Made by a program: the position numbers and the translations under genes. The notes beneath the pieces were generated by a model. It saw only the letters and a list, made by a program, of their open reading frames with translations, was not told the origin of the DNA and searched no databases. This document shows, piece by piece, positions 57,165-64,000 of a stretch of 64,000 nt of DNA. The stretch is taken from assembly GCF_000425785.1 (NCBI RefSeq), contig NZ_AUEC01000024.1, positions 53,017 through 117,016 on the forward strand. Reading direction: 5' to 3'. The DNA is from Pseudomonas taiwanensis DSM 21245 (GTDB taxonomy: Bacteria > Pseudomonadota > Gammaproteobacteria > Pseudomonadales > Pseudomonadaceae). Within the stretch, counting starts at the first letter, position 1. Each line of letters starts with the position of its first letter.

Positions 57165-58412
57165 TCAGAACCGGTCCAGCCGGTAAGCTTCCATCTGCGA
57201 TCCCCTCTTACCCGCCAGCATTTGCGCAATCCATTGCGCCGTCACCGCCGCTTGGGTCAGCCCCAGATGCTGATGCCCGAACGCCAATATCACCCGTCCT
57301 TCGCACACCTGGTCGATCACCGGCAACGAGTCCGGCAATGATGGCCTGAAGCCCATCCATGGCGTGGCCCCCTCGATGCTCAGGTCTCGCCGGAACAACC
57401 CTTTGCTCAAACGGTGCAACTGCCAGGCACGCTGCATGCTCGGCGGCGCGTCGAGCCCGGCGAATTCCACCGTGCCGGCCAGGCGCAGGCCCTCGGCCAT
57501 GGGCGTCATGATGAACTTGCGTTCGAACGAGGTGACGGCGAACGGCAACCGCTGCTGCTCGTCAGGCAACATCAGGTGGTAGCCGCGCTCGGTGTCCAAC
57601 GGCACCGGTTTGCCGGTCAGAGCGCTGGTGAGTTTCGCCGAATGGGCACCACAGGCGATCAGCACCTGGCGCGCCTTGAGCTGACGTTGGGCGGTGGCCA
57701 AGGTCACGCCATGCGCTTCCAGTGTGGCTCCCACGACTTCATGGCGAGCGAACTGCATGCCACAGGATCGTGCAGCGTCGAACAGCTCGGCGACCACGCG
57801 GTGAGGGTCCAGGAAATGCCCGGTACGGGGGAAGAACAAGCCGCCCTGGATCTGCGCATTGAGCTGCGGCGCCGCCGTCTGAACAGCAGAACCGGACCAG
57901 TATTCCACCGGCACGGCCTGCTCACGCATGCGCGCCTGCAGGGCATCGAGCGCCTGCCGCGTTTCCGGTCGCTCGAACACCAGCAACGAGCCATCTTCCT
58001 TGAAAAGGTCGTTGCGCCCGATCGACCCCAGCAACCGCTGCCATGCCCCCAGGCTGGCTTCGTTCAGCGCCCGGATGCCGGCCACACTGCGTTGGAACGG
58101 TGCCGGCCGCAGGTTGAGCAGCAGGCGGGTGAACCAGGGTAAGGCCTTTGGCAGGTACTTCCAGTCCAGCCGCAACGGGCCCATCGGGTCCAACAGCATG
58201 CGGGGCAGGCGCTTGAGTATCGACAGGTCGGCGATAGGGAACACCTGCTCGGTCGCCAGGTGTCCGGCATTGCCGTAGGAGGCGCCAAGGCCTGGTTGCT
58301 GACGGTCGATCAGCAGCACGCGGCGGCCTTGTCGGGCCAGTTGCAGGGCACAGGCGACTCCGACGATGCCGGCGCCAACCACGGCGATATCGGTTTCAAG
58401 GGTTTCGACCAT
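57165..58412 (-). CDS. FAD-dependent oxidase, DadA type (cis-4-hydroxy-D-proline oxidase)
   Basis: 415 aa; the FAD motif is VVGAGIVGVACALQLARQG near residue 12, and the substrate domain ends FGHQHLGLTQAAVTAQWIAQ. D-amino acid dehydrogenase family. By cluster it oxidises cis-4-hydroxy-D-proline to 1-pyrroline-4-hydroxy-2-carboxylate, the second step of the pathway. It ends 4 bases from the ALDH stop region, transcribed in the same direction as the last gene of the cluster. Confidence 0.9.
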   Translation of the reverse strand: MVETLETDIAVVGAGIVGVACALQLARQGRRVLLIDRQQPGLGASYGNAGHLATEQVFPIADLSILKRLPRMLLDPMGPLRLDWKYLPKALPWFTRLLLNLRPAPFQRSVAGIRALNEASLGAWQRLLGSIGRNDLFKEDGSLLVFERPETRQALDALQARMREQAVPVEYWSGSAVQTAAPQLNAQIQGGLFFPRTGHFLDPHRVVAELFDAARSCGMQFARHEVVGATLEAHGVTLATAQRQLKARQVLIACGAHSAKLTSALTGKPVPLDTERGYHLMLPDEQQRLPFAVTSFERKFIMTPMAEGLRLAGTVEFAGLDAPPSMQRAWQLHRLSKGLFRRDLSIEGATPWMGFRPSLPDSLPVIDQVCEGRVILAFGHQHLGLTQAAVTAQWIAQMLAGKRGSQMEAYRLDRF

Positions 58413-58414
58413 GG

Positions 58415-59992
58415 CTAGCTTTCCCGTCTACCGTCGAGCAGGCGGCGCAACTGCAACGGATTGTCGTGCTTGAGTGCCGGCGGCAGCAGTGCATCAGGCA
58501 TGCCCTGGTAGCACACCGGGCGCAGGAAGCGCAGGATCGCCGCAGTACCGACCGAGGTGCTGCGTGCATCGGATGTGGCCGGGAACGGCCCGCCATGGAC
58601 CATGGCATCGCACACTTCGACGCCGGTCGGCCAGCCGTTGACCAGAATGCGCCCGGCCTTGCGTTCAAGTGTCGGCAGTAGGGCACGTGCGCGGCCGATA
58701 TCGGCATCGTCCAGGTGCAGCGTGGCGGTGAGTTGGCCCTCCAGGTGTTCGGCAACTTGGCGCATCTGCTCGTCATTGTCGCAGGCCACCACCAACGAAG
58801 CCGCGCCGAACACTTCTGCCTGCAACGCCGGGTCGGCAAGCAATGCACTGGCCTGGGTGATGAACAGCTGCGCCTGGCACTGGTTCGGGCCAGTGTGCGG
58901 CTTGCCGCTGGCCGCATGCTGGGCATTGGCGTTCGCGGCCAGGGCGCCGACGCCGGCTTCATAGGCGGCGAAGATGCCAGGGGCGAGCATGGTCTGTGCG
59001 TCCGCCTGCCGGAGCTGCTCGCTGGCTGCCTGGATGAAGCGTTGCAGGGCCTGCCCCTGGCGAGCGATCACTAGGCCGGGGTTAGTGCAGAACTGGCCCG
59101 CGCCTTGGATCAACGAGGCGACGAAGCCTTGGGCCAGTGCCTCGCCACGGGCTTGCAGCGCGGCTTCGAACAGGAACACCGGGTTGATCGAGCTCATTTC
59201 CGCATAGACGGGGATAGGTTCCGAGCGCGCCTGGGCAGCCTGGCACAAAGCGATGCCACCGCTGCGCGAGCCGGTGAAGCCGACAGCCTTGATACGCGGG
59301 TCGCTGACCAGGGCGATGCCGACTTCACGGCCTGCCCCGTACAACAGCGAGAACACGCCCTCGGGCAAGCCGCAGTGTTTCACGGCGCGGGCCACGGCAT
59401 GGCCGACCAGCTCGCTGGTACCAGGGTGGGCGCTGTGGGCCTTGACCACGACTGGGCAACCAGCGGCCAGTGCCGAGGCGGTGTCGCCACCGGCAACCGA
59501 GAAGGCCAGCGGGAAGTTGCTGGCGCCGAACACCGCCACCGGGCCCAGGGCGACCTGGCGCTGGCGCAGGTCGGGGCGTGGCAATGGCTGGCGCTCGGGC
59601 AGGGCGTTGTCGACACGCACGTCCAGCCATTCACCTGATCGTATGACCCGGGCAAAGGTGCGCAGTTGGGTGCAGGTTCGACTGCGTTCGCCCTGGATGC
59701 GCGCCTTGGGCAAGCCCGTCTCGGCGACGGCGCGGTCGATCAGGGCATCGCCCAATGCTTCGATCTGCTCGGCGATGGTTTCGAGAAAGCGGGCGCGTTG
59801 TTCCAGCGTGGTTTCGCGATAATCGTCGAACGCTGCCCAGGCCAGTGCACAGGCTTGAGCCACGTGCTCGCCTGTGCCGCCGGCATACGCCGGTTCCAGA
59901 GCCTGGTGGGTGGCAGGGTCGATGGCGCGAAGCGCTTCGCGGCTGCCGGTCACGGCGTTTTGACCGATCAGCAGGTTACCTGTCAGGTGCAT
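58415..59992 (-). CDS. Alpha-ketoglutaric semialdehyde dehydrogenase, hydroxyproline cluster
   Basis: 525 aa from the ATG at 59990-59992; upstream open frame is non-coding. Motifs: [35 protein letters not shown] (Glu) and [15 protein letters not shown] (Cys). It is the final step, KGSA to 2-oxoglutarate. Strongly similar to the pentonate-cluster ALDH 9 kb away. Confidence 0.93.
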   Translation of the reverse strand: MHLTGNLLIGQNAVTGSREALRAIDPATHQALEPAYAGGTGEHVAQACALAWAAFDDYRETTLEQRARFLETIAEQIEALGDALIDRAVAETGLPKARIQGERSRTCTQLRTFARVIRSGEWLDVRVDNALPERQPLPRPDLRQRQVALGPVAVFGASNFPLAFSVAGGDTASALAAGCPVVVKAHSAHPGTSELVGHAVARAVKHCGLPEGVFSLLYGAGREVGIALVSDPRIKAVGFTGSRSGGIALCQAAQARSEPIPVYAEMSSINPVFLFEAALQARGEALAQGFVASLIQGAGQFCTNPGLVIARQGQALQRFIQAASEQLRQADAQTMLAPGIFAAYEAGVGALAANANAQHAASGKPHTGPNQCQAQLFITQASALLADPALQAEVFGAASLVVACDNDEQMRQVAEHLEGQLTATLHLDDADIGRARALLPTLERKAGRILVNGWPTGVEVCDAMVHGGPFPATSDARSTSVGTAAILRFLRPVCYQGMPDALLPPALKHDNPLQLRRLLDGRRES

Positions 59993-60069
59993 GGGGCTTC
60001 CTTCGAAATCTGAATCAGAGCTTGGGGCGCGATGCGCCGCGAAAGGGCTGCGCAGCAGCCCCCCTAGAG

Positions 60070-61017
60070 TCACGCAATGTTCTGTTCGGCCGACCAGTTG
60101 GCGTACCACTGGCGGAACAGCGCGTATTGTTGTTCGGCATAGTTGCGCTGGGCGTCGGTGAGTACGTCGGTTTCGTTGAAGTGCAGGGTGTATTCGCTGT
60201 CGCCGTTGAGCACCATCAGGTGCTTGTAGTACAGCACCAGGTCGCACCCTTCATCGAACGACGACAGTACCGCCAGCGCCGACTCCAGCTCACGGGCCAG
60301 GCGACGGGCCTTGGCGTCGCCCTTGGCGGCCTGCTTGCTCAGGCTCACCAAGTGCAGCACTTCGCGGGGCAAGGCATTGCCAATGCCGGTGATAGCGCCC
60401 GTGGCGTTGCAGTTGACGAAGCCATGTACCACTTGGGTGTCGACACCGACCATCAGGGTCACGTCGTCGTCCTTGGAGGTGATGTGTTCGGCAGCGTAGC
60501 GCAGGTCGGCGCCGCCGCCGAACTCCTTGAAGCCGATCAGGTTCGGGTACTCGCGGCGCAGTTCGAAGAACAGGTCGGCACGGGTGGCGAAGCCGTAGTA
60601 GGGGCTGTTGTAGATGACCGCTGGCAGTTTCGGCGCAGCCTGCAAAATGGCGGCGAAATGGTGCTTCTGGGCGATCAGCGAGGCGCCACGGGACAGCACC
60701 CGTGGAATCACCATCAGGCCGGCGGCACCGACCTTGGCGGCATGGGCGGCGTGCGACACCGCTTCACGGGTATTCACCGCACCCGTGCCGACGATGGTCG
60801 GGATGCCGGCCGCCACCAGGCGCGCAACGCCTTCCTGGCGCTCGGCCTCGGTCAGCAGCGGCCAGTCACCCATCGAGCCGCAGTACACCACAGCGCTCAT
60901 ACCGGCTTCGATCAGCTCGCGGCCCTTGCGCACCAGCGCATCGAAATCCGGTTTGCGCGCGGCGGTGCAGGGGGTCATCAGGGCAGGCATGCAGCCGGTG
61001 AAGATGTTGTCGGTCAT
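60070..61017 (-). CDS. DapA-family 1-pyrroline-4-hydroxy-2-carboxylate deaminase
   Basis: 315 aa from the ATG with AGGAGT upstream (GTG three codons earlier possible). DHDPS/NAL fold with Schiff-base lysine in [16 protein letters not shown] and Tyr in [10 protein letters not shown]. In the P. putida hydroxyproline cluster this enzyme deaminates and dehydrates HPC to KGSA. Lacks lysine-pathway context. Confidence 0.91.
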   Translation of the reverse strand: MTDNIFTGCMPALMTPCTAARKPDFDALVRKGRELIEAGMSAVVYCGSMGDWPLLTEAERQEGVARLVAAGIPTIVGTGAVNTREAVSHAAHAAKVGAAGLMVIPRVLSRGASLIAQKHHFAAILQAAPKLPAVIYNSPYYGFATRADLFFELRREYPNLIGFKEFGGGADLRYAAEHITSKDDDVTLMVGVDTQVVHGFVNCNATGAITGIGNALPREVLHLVSLSKQAAKGDAKARRLARELESALAVLSSFDEGCDLVLYYKHLMVLNGDSEYTLHFNETDVLTDAQRNYAEQQYALFRQWYANWSAEQNIA

Positions 61018-61068
61018 GGTAGTCACTCCTAGCGGTAATCAGGTGTCGAGGGTTGAAGCCGGGGCGGT

Positions 61069-61995
61069 TCAGATGCCCCAGGCGAAAGGGTCTTGTTCGT
61101 CGATCAGCAGGGTGGCGTCGGCGGTCATGTGGGCGCGACCGGTGATGAACGGACGGATGCGCTCGCCCTCACGCTCGAAGCGGCCCTGGAACTGGCTGCC
61201 GGTGATGCTCGCCTGGGTCCAGGTCTGGCCTTCGGCGAGCTTGCCGTCGGCGGCCAGGCAGGCCAGTTTGGCGCTGGTGCCGGTGCCGCAAGGGGAGCGG
61301 TCGTAGGCTTTGCCGGGGCACATCACGAAGTTGCGGCTGTCGGCATTGGCGTCGTCGGCGAACAACTCCACATGGTCGATGGGCGCACCGTCTTCACCGG
61401 TGATACCGCGCGCTTCCAGGGCCTTGAGCAGGGTCCAGGTGTAGTTGGTCAGGGCCTCGACGTTATCCAGCTCGATGCGTTGGCCGTGCTCGGACACCAG
61501 GAAGAACCAGTTGCCGCCCCAGGCGATGTCGCCGTGCACTACGCCGTAACCGGGCACTTCGACTGCGACCTGCCGGCGATAGCGGTAAGCGGGTACGTTG
61601 CCGACGGTCACGGCGCCGTCCTCGTGCAACGTGGCGCTGACCTGGCCGACCGGGGTGTCGATCTTGTGCACGCCGGGTTCGATCAGCCCCAGGTGCTGCA
61701 GCGAGGCGACCAGGCCGATGGTGCCGTGGCCGCACATGTTCAGGTAGCCGGCGTTGTTGAAGAAGATCACCCCGCAGGTGGCGTCAGCCGATACCGGTTC
61801 GCAGTACAGCGCGCCGACCAGCACATCGTTGCCGCGTGGTTCCAGCAGGCAGGCGCGGCGCCAATGGTCATGCAGCTCGCGCAGTTCGTCGCGTTGCTCG
61901 GCCATGCTGCGGCCACTCAGCGAGGGGAAGCCATTGATCACCAGGCGAGTCGGTTCGCCGCCGGTATGGGAGTCGATGACATGGATGCGTTTCAT
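61069..61995 (-). CDS. 4-hydroxyproline 2-epimerase
   Basis: 308 aa from the ATG at 61993-61995. Proline-racemase fold with both catalytic cysteines, Cys88 (NMCGHGTIG) and Cys236 ([11 protein letters not shown]); a Thr at the second place would mean a dehydratase. It converts trans-4-hydroxy-L-proline to the cis-D epimer, the first step of the pathway. Confidence 0.95.
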   Translation of the reverse strand: MKRIHVIDSHTGGEPTRLVINGFPSLSGRSMAEQRDELRELHDHWRRACLLEPRGNDVLVGALYCEPVSADATCGVIFFNNAGYLNMCGHGTIGLVASLQHLGLIEPGVHKIDTPVGQVSATLHEDGAVTVGNVPAYRYRRQVAVEVPGYGVVHGDIAWGGNWFFLVSEHGQRIELDNVEALTNYTWTLLKALEARGITGEDGAPIDHVELFADDANADSRNFVMCPGKAYDRSPCGTGTSAKLACLAADGKLAEGQTWTQASITGSQFQGRFEREGERIRPFITGRAHMTADATLLIDEQDPFAWGI

Positions 61996-62024
61996 GGTCG
62001 TGTCCATTGAAGAAGGGCCAGGGT

Positions 62025-63641
62025 TCAAGAGGCGACCGCGACAGGGCGGTGGCCAGGGTGCGGTTCGGCGCTGGCTTCGCTTTCGTCGTCACCGTCCAGG
62101 CGCACCAGGTGGGCCGGCACGCCGGTCGTGGCGCCCCAGTGGTAGATGCCCAGCGCGCAGGCGGCGACGACCAGGGTGTCCATCGGGTGCCCGATGACAC
62201 CCAGTCCGCCGAAGCTGCCGAGCCAGGACAGCAGGATGGTCACGGCGTAGAAGCCGATCAGCCAGGCGGACGAGCGCACCTGTTGGCCAAGCGAGAGATG
62301 CTGGGTGGGCACGAAGCGGCCGCACAGCAGGTACAACACGAACATCACGATCTGCAGGGCCAGCAACCACGACACGGTTTTCCAACCCGACCAGTAGACG
62401 ATCAGCGCGGCGATGATGAACGACAGAGGGCCGAGCACACCCATGCCCTTGACCCGGAAAGGACGGTGCATGTCCGGGGCGTTGCGGCGCAGGGCGGCGA
62501 CCGAGACCGGAGCTACGGCATAGCTCAGAACCAGAGCGGCCGAGACGACGTTGATCAGCGCTTCCCAGGATGGGAACGGCAGGGTCCAGAATACCGACAG
62601 GCCGAAGGTAAGCCACAGCGCAGGACGTGGGATGCCGGACTGTTCGTCGATGCGGGTGAAGACCTTGAAGAAGGTGCCAGTCTGCGCCCAGCCATAGACC
62701 ACGCGTGGAGTGGCGTTCATGTAGATGTTGCCGCAGCCGCTGGGCGAGATCACCGCGTCGGCCACCACCAGGTAGGCCAGCCAGCCCACACCCAGCGCCA
62801 GGGCGATATCACGGTAGGGCAGGGCCAGTTCCTTGGTCACGCCGGCCCAGCCATTGGCCAGCATCTCGGTCGGAATGCTGCCGAGGAACGCCAGTTGCAG
62901 CAGCACGTAGATCGCAGTGGACAGCAGCACCGACAGGATCAATGCGATGGGAATGGTGCGCTGGGGGTTCTTCACTTCGCTCGCGACCGAGATGATCGGC
63001 GTCAGGCCCAGGTAGGCGAAGATGATGCCACCGGCGGACACTGCCATTTCCACGCCCGACAGTCCGAACGGGGCGAAGCCCTGGACCTCGAAGTTGGCTG
63101 GCTTGAAGAAGGTGAACAGCACGCCGATCACCAGCAACGGCACGATGAACTTGAACACGCTGACCAGATTGTTGGCCTTGGCGAAGGTCTTAACGCTGCG
63201 GTAGTTGAGCAGGAAGAACACGCAGAGCAGGCCGAACTGCACCAACCAACCGAGGAGCGTCGGGTCGCTCGAGCCGGTCTTGGTCAGTTCGGGAAACCAT
63301 GCTGCCGCGTATTGACGCGAGGCGACCACCTCGATGGCGACGAGACTGGAAAATGCGATCAGGGTGATGAACCCCATGAGGTAGCCGAGCAACGGGCCGT
63401 GGGAGTAAACCGGGTAGCGCACAACGCCTCCGGCGCGGGGCAGGGCGGCACCCAGTTCGCAGTAGACGATGCCCAGCAGCAAGACGGCGAACCCGCCGAG
63501 GAACCAGGAGAAAATACCGGCAGGACCGGCGATGGCCGATACGTGGCTGGCGGCGAACAGCCAGCCTGAACCGAAGATGGCGCCAAGGCCGATGAAGGTG
63601 AGGTCGAGCAATGACAGCTGTTTCTTGAATTTGCCTGACAT
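62025..63641 (-). CDS. APC-family amino acid permease (probable hydroxyproline transporter)
   Basis: 538 aa with 12-14 transmembrane helices, starting [20 protein letters not shown], the APC consensus. First gene of the minus-strand cluster, 29 bases before the epimerase, so import of hydroxyproline or proline is likely. No regulator gene of the cluster is visible before the window ends. Confidence 0.88.
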   Translation of the reverse strand: MSGKFKKQLSLLDLTFIGLGAIFGSGWLFAASHVSAIAGPAGIFSWFLGGFAVLLLGIVYCELGAALPRAGGVVRYPVYSHGPLLGYLMGFITLIAFSSLVAIEVVASRQYAAAWFPELTKTGSSDPTLLGWLVQFGLLCVFFLLNYRSVKTFAKANNLVSVFKFIVPLLVIGVLFTFFKPANFEVQGFAPFGLSGVEMAVSAGGIIFAYLGLTPIISVASEVKNPQRTIPIALILSVLLSTAIYVLLQLAFLGSIPTEMLANGWAGVTKELALPYRDIALALGVGWLAYLVVADAVISPSGCGNIYMNATPRVVYGWAQTGTFFKVFTRIDEQSGIPRPALWLTFGLSVFWTLPFPSWEALINVVSAALVLSYAVAPVSVAALRRNAPDMHRPFRVKGMGVLGPLSFIIAALIVYWSGWKTVSWLLALQIVMFVLYLLCGRFVPTQHLSLGQQVRSSAWLIGFYAVTILLSWLGSFGGLGVIGHPMDTLVVAACALGIYHWGATTGVPAHLVRLDGDDESEASAEPHPGHRPVAVAS

Positions 63642-64000
63642 GGGTTCGCCTTTTTGTTGGTTATTGGATAGGCAGGTCTGATGTCACGATGTGCGGCTTT
63701 TCTGGCCGCGCTCTTGTAGGTGTGGTGCGGCTTGCGTGGGGCATAGAGTGGACTGGGGGAGGGGATGGGTTCTTGATGGTTTTCTGCAGGGTGGGTGACG
63801 AAATCGGCACAATTGCGAAAAGCGCTGGCGATTCGTTCGTGCGCTTGGATAGGCTGTAGGCATCGTGGCGTGTTGGCTGTAGCGCAACCGCATCGCGAGC
63901 AAGGCTCGCTCCTACAAGGCAATGTGCGCCTGTCACAGTCACAACAGGCCCGTAACGAGCGTAGGAGCGAGCCTTGCTCGCGATGCACCGCACAGGCGGT
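63642..64000. other. Non-coding end of window
   Basis: About 360 bases with no credible gene. They should hold the promoter of the hydroxyproline operon (63650-63800) and end in an inverted REP pair. Confidence 0.55.
63891..63985. repeat. REPIN: two REP sequences in inverted orientation
   Basis: A 25-base sequence at 63891-63915 recurs as its exact reverse complement at 63961-63985, with a 45-base spacer. The core GCGAGCAAGGCTCGCTCCTA is the widespread Pseudomonas REP, itself partly palindromic. Such pairs (REPINs) are mobilised in trans by RAYT transposases. Confidence 0.88.

Overview
The window looks like chromosome of a bacterium in the Pseudomonas putida group. It is GC-rich, and it carries in order the conserved block proS / OprD porin / HIT / slyX / dps / aspS / yebC / ruvCAB / ybgC-tolQRAB-oprL-cpoB / queE-queC / tRNA-Lys / polyamine-type chemoreceptor and permease / nadA / bepA-like / tusA-like / bcp-gcvR / dapA-bamC / purC / tRNA-Ser. 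The right end carries mqo, a xenA-type gene and a hydroxyproline catabolic cluster. I recall this order from P. putida KT2440; no search was run.

Layout. 1-17525 is core housekeeping: translation, recombination, the Tol-Pal envelope machine and queuosine synthesis. 17526-19097 is a small lower-GC insert beside tRNA-Lys with two acetyltransferases. 19098-34854 returns to core genes. 35037-53848, between tRNA-Ser(CGA) and mqo, looks like a variable region made of four modules. (1) A putative light-response module (35230-38185): folE, DUF393, DUF3429, TIGR02450, DUF1543 and DUF6482 genes with two matches to the published PplR1/LitR box T(G/A)TACA-N12-TGTACA. (2) A two-component system next to a flavin-based extracytosolic redox operon (38264-44194): small ORF, DUF2271 protein with a flavinylation motif, PepSY-flavodoxin-FNR fusion, and ApbE. 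(3) A Weimberg-type pentonate pathway (44516-51971) with LysR regulator, aldonate dehydratase, FAH-family dehydratase, semialdehyde dehydrogenase and MFS carrier. (4) An AraC regulator / AhpD-like pair. 53849-63641 holds mqo, an ArsR/xenA divergon in which xenA is broken by an in-frame TGA, and the trans-4-hydroxy-L-proline pathway. The window closes with a perfect inverted pair of REP sequences.

How the parts work together. Both catabolic clusters end in alpha-ketoglutarate semialdehyde. Each has its own dehydrogenase paralogue delivering 2-oxoglutarate to the TCA cycle, where the nearby Mqo also acts. The redox operon can be read as a path from cytosolic NAD(P)H through the flavodoxin/FNR part and PepSY membrane part to a periplasmic FMN protein. 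The light boxes suggest that folate/pterin synthesis and several uncharacterised small proteins are photo-induced together.

Most novel candidates: the 55-aa ORF plus DUF6482 pair behind light box 2, the 56-aa ORF translationally coupled to the flavinylated DUF2271 protein, and the TCS/redox module as a whole.
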